The notes beneath the pieces are model-generated. The model saw only the letters and a program-made list of their open reading frames with translations. It did no database searches and was not told the origin of the DNA. A stretch of DNA of 64,000 bases from Apoderus coryli. Taxonomy: Eukaryota; Arthropoda; Insecta; Coleoptera; Attelabidae. The stretch covers positions 18,377,682-18,441,681 of the forward strand of contig OU452207.1 in assembly GCA_911728435.2 (NCBI GenBank), read 5' to 3'. Shown here one piece after another: positions 42,456-54,108 of this stretch. The position numbers and the translations under genes were made by a program. How positions within the stretch are numbered: the stretch's first letter is position 1; every line of letters starts with the position of its first letter.

Positions 42456-42598
42456 TGTTGTATATTTAAGTATTTTAATCATACTGTGTTATATATATTA
42501 ATTGTTTGTATTTTTAAAACCTGTTATATTGATATGTCATTGTCACAGTTATAGTTCTAATTAGTTGAATAAAGCCTATTTTTAGAAGGTATATTACA
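42456..42598 (+). repeat. gypsy-2 3' LTR
   Basis: 143 bp, identical to the 5' LTR, followed by AAATG. Confidence 0.93.
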
Positions 42599-42904
42599 AA
42601 ATGAAAAGCACCTTCTCATTGTTACTGTTTGAAGATACTTATATTGCGTTTACGAATTTTCACTACGACGTTTCTAATCCTATTTAAAAGGAAATACAAA
42701 GAGAAATATTTACAATATCTAATAAACATAATCATTATCTCTGGTTTATAAACATCTTTGTTGTTCTTTAAAGAAATTTTTTTGCCTTCTGAAGTAACTA
42801 AACCAAATGCTGTCGGTTTTGAAAAGTCACTATTAATGTCACTGGATTGATCTATTTTTCATTTTTTACTATCACTATATTTTAAAAGATTTGGTTTCTC
42901 CGGT
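42599..42904. other. Non-coding flank
   Basis: AT-rich; no gene or known repeat recognised. Confidence 0.5.
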
Positions 42905-43340
42905 AACATTATGAAATCCTTAACTTTCTGTTCAGTATCTGTGTCGAGAGCTTTCAACTTTTCTAAAAATGTTCGATAGAATTCACTTTCAAAAACAGGT
43001 TCCGCTTTGATTTGTTAATTTTTTATTGAACTGCCGTATTTGTCACTATTTTCTTTACTTTAACTTGATTTGTAACTTAAACTTTCTTTGTATTTTGCAT
43101 TAGAGTAAGAGGCATTGCCTAACTTGGTATTCAAATCGAATAAACGGTAAACGGCATATTTTCTAGAACGCATCATTCATGAGTAGAAATGCGAAAAATA
43201 CCCTTAATATTAGTTTATTAGTTCTTTTGTCATGTAATGAGGTTTATACCTGCTGGACAATATTAGTAAATATATTTATATTTAAGATGCAACAAAATCC
43301 ATAATCCCTTAACACATTTAGGTAGTTAGGGATTAAAGAG
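42905..43340. repeat. MITE-A right half
   Basis: Matches 18148-18591, including the terminal inverted repeat with GGTGATT at its end. See the left half at 37084-37282. Confidence 0.7.
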
Positions 43341-43558
43341 GTGATTGTATTATTTAGGTACCTACCTGTATTCTAGTATATCACAGGTATAATATTATGT
43401 GTATTTACCAATCATATTATCCGTATTTACCAATTTTTTCGTATTTAAAGCCGAGGTTTCCCATTTGTAGGTCATTCGAAAAAAAACTTTCTGAAGTAAA
43501 CTTGTGCTAGTGTTCATGTGTTACCATATTTGTGGAGCCTTGTGCGTGCAGTAACAAT
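43341..43558. repeat. Repeat shared with 18592-18775, and jockey target
   Basis: 43341-43514 matches 18592-18768. The remainder resembles the ATTTGTGG-rich region near 52.9 kb. TGCAGTAACAAT at 43547-43558 is the left target duplication of the jockey-like LINE. Confidence 0.6.
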
Positions 43559-43682
43559 CACAACCGGACGTGGAACTGTTGGACCCGGCTAAAGCAAGAG
43601 AATTTATGGAGTTTATGAAAAAATTCCAACAGATGTACGCGAGTATGTCAGTCATGATGAAATCCTGCCCCAGCACCAATTA
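43559..43682 (+). pseudogene. LINE-4 ORF1 C-terminal end
   Basis: About 40 codons ending MEFMKKFQQMYASMSV ... STN at a TAA that overlaps the ORF2 ATG (TAATG). The stop-start overlap is a usual jockey arrangement for translating ORF2 by reinitiation. The knuckle region and everything upstream are lost by truncation. Confidence 0.6.
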
Positions 43683-46338
43683 ATGAATAACGTCCCTCTA
43701 AGAATTCCAAGCACCCTGTCCCTATTAACCTATAATATTAATAGTTTTCAGAATAAGAAGATCGAGCTGGAAGGAAACGAAGCTGGCCGTCACGAAGCGG
43801 GCGAAAATCCACGGATATCACCTCTACAGGACCGACAGGGACAGATATGGGGGTGGAACGGCTATAGCCATCAAAAGGAATATACAGCATCATGCGCTAC
43901 CGAACCTGGATATGCAGAGCATCGAATCAACAGCTATTGCAGTGCAGACAACTCGCGGACTTGTTAGATTCATATCCGCCTACAGATCACCTAGGAATCC
44001 CCTGCTTGAAGAGGACGTGGAAACACTAATCGGAGGCAGGGCATCCACGGTGGTGTTGGGGGATCTGAATTGCAAGTCACCGGAGTGGAACAGCAGGATA
44101 TTCAACCCAGCCGGCAGGAATCTCAGTTCCTGGACCGAACAAAGGGACGCTGTAGTGATAGGGCCGGTCACTCCGACGCACATCGACAGTCGTGGCTCAC
44201 GCCCTGATGTCCTGGACGTCGCAGTGCTCAAGAATATCACTGCACCGTACGAAATAATAACGCTAAATGAAGGATCCTCTGACCATAGCCCGGTGTTACT
44301 GCAACTCGGAGACGGAACATTGGACGAAGACACCTACATGGAGCACAGGACCAACTGGAAGCGGTTTCCGGAACAGTTCTGTAGAACATATGGCAACGTT
44401 CCAAGGATTGCAATGCCTGAGGAGCTGGACAGCGCGGTTTTGCAACTTGAACGCAGCATTCAAGGAGCTCTACGAGACTGCACCTCCTCCAAAAGGAGGA
44501 AAAGAGACTTTCTGCAATTCGCGAAAGACATCCCTGCCGCAACCAGAGCGAAGATTCAGGAGAAGAATCGAGCCCGGAGAAGATACAGGATGACCTTAGC
44601 CCCTGAAGACAGAGCAAATCTCAACAGACTCAACGCCGAAGTGAAGCTGAGATTACGGGAACATCGTGGGAACCAATGGCAAAGGAAGCTAGAAGAGCTA
44701 AACACTAAGGACGGTAGCGCATGGAAAATGATGAAAGCCCTGCGGGCCACGAATCCTCAGGTACCCCCCATTCATGGGGAAAGAGGAAGGATCGTCTACA
44801 CGGACCAAGAAAAGGCTGAGGCATTTGCTGACTGCCTTGAAAGGGAGTGTAGGGAGAATATACATCCTGACGACGACGAGGAGCTAGAGGACGAGGCCCA
44901 CAGGTTTGTTAGACAGGTCAGGCGGCGGGACATGGAAGGAGTGCCACTAAGACCAGCAACCACTGAAGAAATACGGAGCATAATCCACCACCTGAAGATA
45001 AAGAAGGCACCAGGCCCCGACGGAATTAGCAACAAGGCGCTAAAACTGTTGCCGAGGAAGGGCATTGCAGGAATTGCGACCATCATCAACGGCATCTTAC
45101 GACTGGGATACTTTCCTGCGAGGTGGAAAGAGGCTACAGTAGTGATGCTACCTAAGCAGGGCAAGGACCTGAAGTTCCCTCAGAACTACAGGCCCATCAG
45201 TTTACTGAACGCCCTGTCCAAGATAGCAGAACGAATTATCCTCTGGCGACTTCGCGAGTTCTCGGATGAACTGGAAGTAATCCCCGACGAGCAGTTTGGG
45301 TTCAGAGCCAATCACAACACGGAGTTGCAACTGCTAAGACTCGTTGAGCATGCAGCACAAGGACTAAACTGGCGCCAGGTCACGGGAATCGTTTTTCTGG
45401 ATGTGGCCAGAGCCTTCGACAGGGTCTGGCAGGAAGGACTCATCTATAAGATGCACACATTAGGATACCCACCAGCGATGATCAAGCTAGCAGACTCCTA
45501 CCTACAGGACAGGCAAATTCGCGTCAGGACAGGGAAGGAGGTCTCGGAATCACGGACACTGGAGGCCGGCGTGCCGCAGGGGTCCGTACTTTCCCCCCAT
45601 CTTTTCTCCATCTTTACCAGCGACATCCCAAGGACAGATCAGAACATCTTGGCACTCTACGCAGACGACACCGCCCTGATTGCCCGCAGTCGCAGTGCGG
45701 AATTGGTGACAAGATACCTACAGCGAGCAGCGGACAACTTTACCGAATGGTGCACCAGGTGGAAGACCAAGATTAATGCCGAGAAGAGCACCGCGCTCCT
45801 CATCAGAAGAAGACAAGTGCGCCCCGACGACTTCGTCAACATCGAGGGTACTGACATACAATGGCAGGACACTGCAAAGTACCTGGGGGTAACTTTGGAC
45901 AGATCCCTGTCATGGAGACCGCACATCGAGAAGAGCATCGCGAATGCCAAAGGCATCATGTCGAAGCTCTACCCGATGATCTGCAGAAGGAGCAAGATGC
46001 CCTTGCAGGTCAAGCTCCAAATGGTTAAGGCAGTCGTGCGACCTGCCTTGACCTATGCCAGTTCAGCATGGGGATACGCGGCACCATCGTACCTGAAACG
46101 ATTGGAGGCCACGGAGAACAAGGCAAGAAGGATGGCAGTGGGTGCACCCTGGTTTGTGTCAAACGCACAGATCCGAAGGGATCTCAAACTCGACGGCCTC
46201 AGGGACGTCATGAGGTTGAGAGCCCAGAAGGTCTTTGCAATGGCAGAGACCCATGCGAACCCACTGATTCGCGAAGCAGTCAACTACAACGTAGAAGACG
46301 GTGCCAGGCGGTACCGGAGACCGAGGAGTCAACTCTGA
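43683..46338 (+). pseudogene. LINE-4 ORF2: endonuclease and reverse transcriptase
   Basis: Starts MNNVPLRIPSTLSLLTYNIN, the APE-endonuclease N-terminus. Near 43778 a deletion removes part of the endonuclease and shifts the frame. The rest is open from about 43780 to 46338: GGGTAIAI, VVLGDLNCKSPEWN, SDHSPVLL (endonuclease), then RT with KAPGPDGISNKAL, NYRPISLLNALSKIAE, GFRANHNTELQLL, GVPQGSVLSPHLF and LYADDTALIA, and the usual C-terminal region. The 808-codon frame from ATG 43912 is the intact RT part. RT is preserved, but target nicking is probably lost. Confidence 0.9.
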
Positions 46339-46678
46339 CGAAGGAATCCACAGGATTAGGACACCAATTAATATTGTTTCTTTCAGGTCAGGTATACTAA
46401 TCTAAAGGTATGTTTCAGAGTGTTCTAGGCACCAACAACAGAGGACAACAGCAACAGAGGACAATCAACATCAGAAGACAACAGCAACAGAGGACAATCA
46501 AGCGAGGACATGGAAAAGGGAGGGTTCCCGAGCCATACTACAAAGATAAGGCAGAGTTTTAGTTTGGGTTAGAGTCCCACACTACCTAGGGAAGTGGTAA
46601 GGAACCCCCTAGGTGTCATGATGATTTCTCTGCCTTGGCCGATATCAAAAAAAAAAAAAAAAAAAATGCAGTAACAAT

Positions 46679-48090
46679 AAAAGTGGCATACATTTTTATT
46701 GTGGCATACATACACTCGTATGCCACAATATTTTAATAGCAAATTCGTGATCCCCAGCCTCTATATAGTCTATTCGGCTACATACGAAAAAATTTTTGTG
46801 TAAGTAGTCACAATTATTTTTTCGACTTCGTTGCACCTATTTTGCTATTTGTGACACCCCTACAATCTGCTGCGGGAAGCGCCATCTATAATGTGATACA
46901 CACCAATATTTGTGGTAACTTTAGATCGTTGTCTTTCGTGGTCGCGGAACTCTACGAGATGGTGTGTAAGAATATTTTATTTTATTATTTGCAGTATTCT
47001 TTTACCTATATGATATGATTGATGCTGAAATAAACTTTTGGACGCGTATACGAGGATAGATTCAGATGTATTACACCTTTAGAGATAGGAAAATGCTTTA
47101 GGATATTTCAAAATGTCAAAAAGTGGTTGCAAAAACTCTGTTTGGTAAATATTTGTTGGTTGTTAAGGTATGGGTTTGTTATTAGATATAGAGGAAAGCC
47201 TAATATTGCATACTTTTTTATTGAGAGTTATGATTTAACTAAAAATAACATTTTTAGTATTTTGTATTGTCTTTATAAAGAAAATGCTACTAATTATGTT
47301 ATAAAAAACTTGAAAAACAACAAAATAGAAAACACACTACCTACATGATTGATTCACCGAAATGGCTCATAAAATGTTTTGTACTTTTCTACTACTAATT
47401 TACTAAATCTTCTTCCATGTCAAGCAAATCTTCATCCGACAGAACTGAATTTTATCAAGTTTTTAGTATACATTCTTCAGCTAACACTTGACATCGCTTA
47501 ACATATAAATCTAATTTTAGGGCACCCTGCCTATCCCTAATTAGGTAACTTTTGGGTAGAAGTATACAATTTAAAAATATGTTTTTTTCTTAAGAGCAGA
47601 TTTAAATACGCTTCATTGATCTTAATCAACGTATGTTTAAGTATAAAATTATCCCATTACCCTCTGTTATATTAATATTAATACAAAAACTCTTTATTGC
47701 ATAGAAATACAAATCTGTCATCTAAGCGTAAGTCAAGGAACTTTCCATTAACAAAAAGTCATTTTGTGTTAGGGATTTCAATACTAAGATGTTATAGTTA
47801 TTAACGTTATTGCAAATGTCAAATAACAACCGGGCTGAGGTTTTTAGTTGGCCAAGGTTTTTATTTGCAGTTATCGGACGTATTTCGATCTCAATTTTTC
47901 GTCATTGTGCATATTTAGAAAACAAGAAAATTAATTTCAGTAAAAAAGTCAATAATTGGGAATCTGTCAAATAAGCAGTCAGTGGCAGCTCCTGCCAGGA
48001 TAACGCTCCCTCCATTACGCAAACGAAATAAAAGTATATTTTTTTCTGTACCGATAAAATTAAATATAGTATGAAACTAAACAGTTTATA
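46679..48090. other. Non-coding stretch
   Basis: No supported gene. A small hairpin (ATTGTGGCATAC and GTATGCCACAAT) lies at about 46698-46731. A 73-codon frame at 47127 lacks any recognisable motif. Confidence 0.5.
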
Positions 48091-48350
48091 CTACGCACTC
48101 CCCTCGTATATCGCAGACCCACAGTAACAAAAACTTTGCTGTACATTGTTATAGATTTACCACATGTGGAACTACAAGATCCTGAAGAAGCAGAAGAAAA
48201 TGCATTAGTGAAAAATATATCGAGTGCCTCCGAGAATGATGAAAATTTTAATTCTATATCTCAAAGACAAAACATCATTATACTACGCACTCCCCTCGTA
48301 TATCGCACACCCACAGAAAAAATCTTTGCTGTACATTGTTACAGAGATTT
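48091..48350. repeat. ~70-bp direct duplication around a short coding-like segment
   Basis: CTACGCACTCCCCTCG to TTGTTAYAGA at 48091-48160 is repeated at 48281-48350. The middle encodes HVELQDPEEAEENA, which recurs at 49230-49270 inside the Tc1-like unit. Origin unknown; perhaps part of a transposase gene with acidic N-terminus. Confidence 0.5.
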
Positions 48351-48712
48351 AAAGTCTTTCTAATATTAATTTAAAATGATTTAAAAAACCACAACTCGAT
48401 ATGCCTTTGTAATGTCAATACCGACCTTAGCCGTCCATAGGCGCACCTTTTTAACTTTTCATAACAATACATGCTCTACAATATTTTAAAAATCCTTTAT
48501 GTATTAACAATTAATGTTAAATGTAACTCTTTTGCCATTTTAAAAATATTTTGAAAAACAAATATATTATATACTTACACTTCACAAAATAATTCCCGCT
48601 CAAAACGAAAACAAACTTGTTCCGCTAGTGTCACTAGTATACTGCCTTATAAAAAAAATTGTCTGTATATATATATATAACTACATTGCAACCTAATACC
48701 GGCGGTGTCTGA
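48351..48712. other. Non-coding stretch
   Basis: AT-rich with an (AT)n run near 48668; nothing else is seen. Confidence 0.5.
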
Positions 48713-49943
48713 TACAGTGACTGCAAAAAGTTTCATGCACTTGAGGTATTATTAAAAATTATTATGTAATTTGATAGATCTCCTTTCATTTTATTAATCT
48801 AAGAAAAACTATTGAACAAATCATGGTTACAATATTCTGCCACCGTGTTTTACTGTCGGACACAAATTTTCTTGTTTAAATTCCACATTAAGTCTTCGCC
48901 ATACCATATGATGTCCATCCGAGTGTATTTAGATTAATCTCAGAAAATCACACGTTGCCAAAAATTATTTGTTTTATTCATATTATACCCCTATTTATTT
49001 GCAAGCTGTAATCATTAACCCAACTTTTTCCAGTCACTGCAGTTATTTTTATTACTGTGGGTATCCTTTGGAAGGCATGATTTATTATAGGTCTTATATA
49101 CCAGGGAGAAATGTATAAAAAAAAACGCTACATTCGATGCCCATTTGTAATGTAAAGAGGCATGGGAACGGATAGCCCCGGTAGAATTCTTAAATTTATA
49201 TATGTTAAATTAAGTTTGCATAAACTATACCACATGTGGAATTACAAGAACCTGAAGAAGCAGAAGAAAATGCATTATAGAAAAATATATGGGGTGCCTC
49301 CGAGAACGAAGAAAATTTTCATTTTATATCTGAAAGACAAACACCATCTGCAACAGATATCTGCGACAAATATCGGGTCATATATTATGAGTCGCAATTA
49401 AAAGTTTTTGATGAAGAGCTAGGAATTTGGCTAGAAAATTTGGTATAGTTTTTCCAAACTTAATTTAAAATATATAAATTTAACAATTCTACCGGGGCTA
49501 TCCGTTCCCATGCCTCTTTACATAACAAATAGGCATCGAATGCAGCGTTTTTTTGATACATTTCTCCCGCGTATATAGGACGTATAATAGATCATGCCTG
49601 CCAAAGGATACCAACAGTAATAAAAATAACTACAGTACCTGGAAAAAGAATTGGGTTAATGATTAATCGAAAAAAAGAGTTTGCAAATAAATATATGAAT
49701 GAAACAAATAATTTTTGCCAACGTGTTATTTTCTCAGATTAATCTACATATAATCGGATGGACAATATATGGTATGGCGAAGACTTAATGTGGAATTTAA
49801 ACAAGAAAATTTGTGTCCGACAGTAAAACACGGTGGCAGAATATTGTAAGCATGATTTGTTCAATAGTTTTTCGTAGATTAACAAAATGAAAGAAGATCG
49901 ATCAAATTATATAATAAGTTTTAATAATACCTCAATCACTGTA
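48713..49943. mobile_element. Tc1-like inverted-repeat unit with transposase fragments on both arms
   Basis: TA then CAGTGACTGCAAAAAGTTT at the left and CACTG then TA at the right. About 480 bp at each side are imperfect reverse complements (48715-49205 and 49460-49941). The right arm (plus) and left arm (minus) both encode decayed Tc1/mariner transposase, with a VIFSDES-like block and then LNKKICVRQ and a KHGG-like block. The spacer 49206-49459 carries a copy of the HVELQEPEEAEENA segment. It resembles two partial elements joined head to head. Confidence 0.6.
49700..49850 (+). pseudogene. Tc1-like transposase fragment, right arm
   Basis: Reading with two frame changes: NNFWQRVIFSDES (second catalytic Asp region of Tc1 transposases), WYGEDLMWNLNKK and a VKHGG-like end. 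Too short and broken to act. The left arm has the mirror fragment at about 48835-48960 (minus). Confidence 0.5.
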
Positions 49944-50478
49944 TACAGTGACCGTGTATAGGATTGGCCCGACACGGCCAGTCCATATACGACACGAGCG
50001 GAACATGTTGGGAGTTTAAGCATCACGTTTTATTTTAGCAAAGCCAGCGTCTTCTTTTAAATATTTATCATCAATTATCTGAAAATAATGAAGTGACGAA
50101 TACACATATTATAAAAATTTTACGTTCTATAGAAAACGACACTGACTTATTATTAGGTGTAGCGGGTGATGATATTTTTTTTATTTTTTGTTACTTTATA
50201 TTGACTTACATTTACTTAAATATGCCAGCGATGAAAAAATAAACAATGTAGAGATTTAAGTGCTTTATCATTTGATATGTAACATCGGTATTTTCTATTA
50301 ACAATGAAAAAAATATAATTTTTTTTAAACTTTGACAGGCCGCCATTTTGAAATTAGCTCTCCGATTTTAATCGCCAATGAACTCACGCGATTCCATGAC
50401 CTAGCCGATTTTTTAACCAAATTTTGTTTCGATTGGTCAAAAAATGCGGCCTAAAACGTGCCGCAAAGTTTTCTATAT
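49944..50478. other. Non-coding stretch
   Basis: No gene or repeat recognised. Confidence 0.5.
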
Positions 50479-51532
50479 CCCACCGGGAAGGGATTCGATC
50501 GATTATGGAGAAACTACACTGTGGAACAATCTGAAAATCTGGTGCAGTACTTAGGTGGACCGGACCAATTCGGCTAAAATGTTTTCAAGAATCTAGTTCT
50601 TCCGGTTATACCGGAAATGAGTGTCAACTTCCTTATTTCAAATACGACCCTATATAAATTATATTTTTTTTTGGATTCTCCTTGTAATTCTAAACATATT
50701 TCATGCATAATATGTTATACCTATACCAGCCGTTTTCGAAATATTTGGAATTTTATGTCAAAAATGAGGTTGTCTGAATAAAGAATAATAACAATAATTT
50801 ATTATATCGATGCTTTAATAATTTAATTTGTTAGAATATCCTAGGAGATATAGACCTACTTTAGGCGCCTACGTATATTATTATAGTAAATACTAATACA
50901 GGGTATTTGAAAAAAAGTGTTAAAATTCTAAATTCTAATTTTTTTTTTTTTTTTTTTTTTGCATCAAAAATTAGGCCAAGTTTATAAAAGGATGTCTATC
51001 CCAAGAACTGATAGTTTTAAAAATAATGAAAATTTTACATTTTTCTATTACAATAGTGATATGAATGGGGTTGCCATTTAAAAACTTTGAATTTGGACAC
51101 TTTTTGATTTGATTTTGTACCCTTTTTTTCAAATACCCTGTATTAATATTTACTAAAAAAATATACGTAGGCGCCAAAGTAGGTCTATATCTCCTAGGAT
51201 ATTCTAACAAATTAAATTATTAAAGCTTCTATATAATAAAAAATTGTTATTATTCTTTATTCTGAAAACGTCATTTTTGACATAAAATTTCAAATATTTC
51301 GAAAACGACTGGCGATGGGTATAACACATTATGCATGCATGAAGTATGTTTACAATTACAAGGAGAATCCAAAAAAAAAATATAATTTATATAGGGTTGT
51401 ATTTGAAATACGGTATAACCGGAAGTTCTAGATTCTTAAAAACATTTTAGCCGAATTGGTCCCGTTTTTCTGATTTTCAGATTGTTCCACGGTGTAGTTT
51501 CTTCATAATCGATCGAATCCCTTCCCGGTGGG
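50479..51532. mobile_element. 1.05-kb fold-back element
   Basis: Ends CCCACCGGGAAGGG and CCCTTCCCGGTGGG. The arms, about 50479-50930 and 51105-51532, are imperfect reverse complements throughout. The spacer is AT-rich with a long T run. There is no coding capacity. Non-autonomous; superfamily not determined. No clear target duplication is seen. Confidence 0.75.
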
Positions 51533-52750
51533 CCACCCGGTATATAAACTTTTGAACGGAGGTCATTTTTAGGATCCAGGGGTCATGAAATGAAGGAATT
51601 TTTCAAAATTTCGGTTGCGTAGATCTCCTGAATTGTTACGATTTTTTTTTTAAATCTACTAAAAGCAAGAAGCATTTTCCAATTTCTCCTTTAAAGTTTG
51701 TTGATAAAAGATATATTTTTGAGATTCTTAATTTATTTTTATTAAATTATGATAAATAAAATAAAAAAGCCTAAAAATAAGTAGGTATATGGCTGTAGTA
51801 TTGTCTCATTCATTTTTTATCGGGAATTAAAAAGTGTAAAAATATTTACGCTATGTATTTAAAATAACTGAGTTGGTAGCCATCTTGGATTAAGCCCGAA
51901 GTGGCACACATTAGCATACCTATTTTGATTTATCGTTCTGGTTAACCCATACCCACCAAATCTGAAATCTAAATTCTAGATTTTAGAATGAAAAACAAAA
52001 AAAATCATAAACAAATTCATTAGTAGATCATTTGAATATTTTCATTTATTTTTCTTTCCAATTTATTTCTTTTTTAAGCTCGCCTTCGCTAATAAAAATA
52101 TGCCATAATATTCCAATTTTTGTAGAAACTTTATTATTTATTTCGGTAACACGACTATATAGGTATAGGAAAACGAGAGAGAAAAAGAGAATTCGATCGC
52201 TTTTAGAATATTTTAATAACATATAAAGTGTTCCATTTGGGAAAAATGAGTTACTTAAGCCTATGTTTATTAGTAGATTATACTACAGTAATTTGCGACT
52301 ACCCTGTATCTTAATATTTTAATTTCTTTGCTGCATTTTTGGTATCAAGTCATCCCTAGGAAATGTTCAAATTTTCAGGTTTCTATCTGTTCAGAAGACG
52401 AGATTACATTTTTCTTTTGGAAAACTGTTTTTGGGCAAAAATTCAAAATAAACTATTTATTCAAAAATAGTTGAAGATAGGGATATGGTACGACAAAATA
52501 CTCCAAAATGAATAGGGATTCCAAAAATATAATAACGCATGTACGGTATTTCATTAAAAATAAAAAGTTAATCAACTTCCGCTATAAACGGAAGTGTCAC
52601 AAATTCAAGATACTTTAGGGAGGTAGATTAGATTGACTGACTTAAGTAGTCAAATTTTCAGGATGGCCCTATGTTTCGTTCTCCAGAAATGTCTAACGTG
52701 CCATAGACCATCAATAGCCCTGGTATAAAACGGTATATTCTGTTTATCAC
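51533..52750. other. Non-coding stretch
   Basis: AT-rich DNA without a supported gene. A short hairpin, ACTTCCG/CGGAAGT, lies near 52576-52596. Confidence 0.5.
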
Positions 52751-52759
52751 TAGGTGTGT

Positions 52760-52960
52760 AATTGTATTGTATACAAACTTCGCAATTGTGGAATCTGAAA
52801 TACCTTGATTGTAATATTTGTGATCACTCTGTTACACAAATTCAAATAGCTATATTTGTGGAATCTTCTACACACACATTTGAGTGTTAGATAATATTTG
52901 TGGTTCCGACTATACACACTTTTGTAATGCCATATTTGTGGTTCAGGTTGCCATAAAAGA
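52760..52960. repeat. Degenerate ~50-bp repeats with ATTTGTGG core
   Basis: At least four spaced copies of a (T)ATTTGTGG(A/T) motif, each followed by ACACA-rich sequence. A related stretch is at 43525-43545. Confidence 0.45.
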
Positions 52961-53170
52961 TTTTTGGTCACAGCTTTGAAACCACGGAGTGTTAAGGAGT
53001 GTAACCAAGTTTTTCAAAATACCCAATACATCGTCTTGAATAAAAACCGAAAAGAACGGTTAACACCACAAATGTGTTTACTGCCGGGTGGGCACAAATA
53101 TGGCAACACATGTAATGGTGTGCTAATAAAATTTTTTTAAGCATATCATCGTATACTAAAGATAGCCGAT

Positions 53171-53356
53171 ATGGATCCAGAAACTTTAAACGCCTACATT
53201 TGCGTGATAAAATTCAAATTAAAGCAAATACGAACCAGACGACGACGAAAAGACTACTGCATGAGAGCAGTGCTCAACCAGGCTAAGCTAAATGCTGAAC
53301 AGCAATTACGCCAGAAAAAAACATCAGCCGAATCAATGGGTTCGACATCCGACTAG
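53171..53356 (+). pseudogene. PLE-1 small basic ORF, copy B, truncated
   Basis: Same reading frame as 18807-19073 but stopped after 61 codons by a TAG. Starts MDPETLNAYICV. Function unknown. Confidence 0.4.
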
Positions 53357-53769
53357 ATTTCTGGTGAACTTGTTTCCAGAAAGCTAGACACTACAACTGA
53401 CACTAACAATGTGAAGTTGAACAAACGGTTCTTTTAAGAACCAAAACATTTTTTCTAAAAAAAGAATTCAGTTTAATTGAAATATATTGAATATCTACCA
53501 GAATTTTCTTTAAACTTTTTATAGTATATTTATTTTCCCTTATTTTTCTTACAGGTTGTTAAACTTTGCTTACAAAAGCGTTCATAAATAGTGGAAAAGG
53601 GATCACAATAATTCGAAATTTGAATTATTTTAAGTAAAAAATAGCTGATGTCTACAAGAAAAATAAAAAATATTTTTTTTTTTCTGAAGTAATCCATATT
53701 AGAGAGGAGTTGAATGTGTAAGACACAAATAAAACAACGTCTACTCCACCAAACTATTCGTATATTTGT

Positions 53770-54108
53770 ATGCAATCAGCTCCGAAGGATGTCTGGCGCT
53801 GTAAGCTGATTGCATACAAAAATCTTTTTACTAACATACCGGTTGAGGTGGTCAAAGAGGCGATGCTTGAAAAATGGCACCTAATAGAAATTCATACGAA
53901 ACTTTCTTTAGATCATTTCATCCAACTCTTTGATTTATGTACAGCAAATAGTTATTTTCAATATGAACATCTCTTTTATGTTCAAGTTTTTGGCCTAGGC
54001 ATGGGTAATTGTCTTTCACTCATATGTGCAGATATCATCATGACAAAACTTCAAACTTATTGCTTAGACAGAATCTCATTCAGTGTCCCATTCTTTAAAC
54101 GTTATGTT
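53770..54108 (+). pseudogene. PLE-1 RT fragment, copy B (uninterrupted by BEL/Pao)
   Basis: Shows the RT region continuous across the BEL/Pao-1 target: LFTNIPVEVVKEAM, YFQYEHLFYVQVFGLGMGN and CADIIMTKLQ. It ends at the LINE inside YVDD. The N-terminal half is missing, and the same hairpin precedes it as in copy A. Confidence 0.8.

Larger units (their letters stand above)
38662..42598 (+). mobile_element. Ty3/gypsy LTR retrotransposon 2, complete, short LTRs
   Basis: A 3937-bp element with 143-bp LTRs that look identical, a 5-bp target duplication AAATG (38657-38661 and 42599-42603), a single Gag-Pol frame and a clear polypurine tract. Every part expected of a working element is present. The exception is a conventional tRNA primer site: a self-complementary segment lies there instead. 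Very recent insertion. Confidence 0.93.
43559..46666 (+). mobile_element. Jockey-like LINE-4, 5'-truncated
   Basis: 3108 bp with a 20-A tail (46647-46666) and a perfect 12-bp target duplication TGCAGTAACAAT (43547-43558 and 46667-46678). It keeps the last codons of ORF1 and ORF2 with an internal deletion. Markedly richer in G and C than its surroundings. A fairly recent insertion. Confidence 0.93.

Noticed and set aside
43980..46400. Minus-strand and alternative frames over LINE-4
   Set aside because: Shadows produced by the GC-richer RT coding sequence.
47127..47348. 73-codon frame in the non-coding stretch
   Set aside because: No domain, strongly AT-driven composition and no conserved neighbour.
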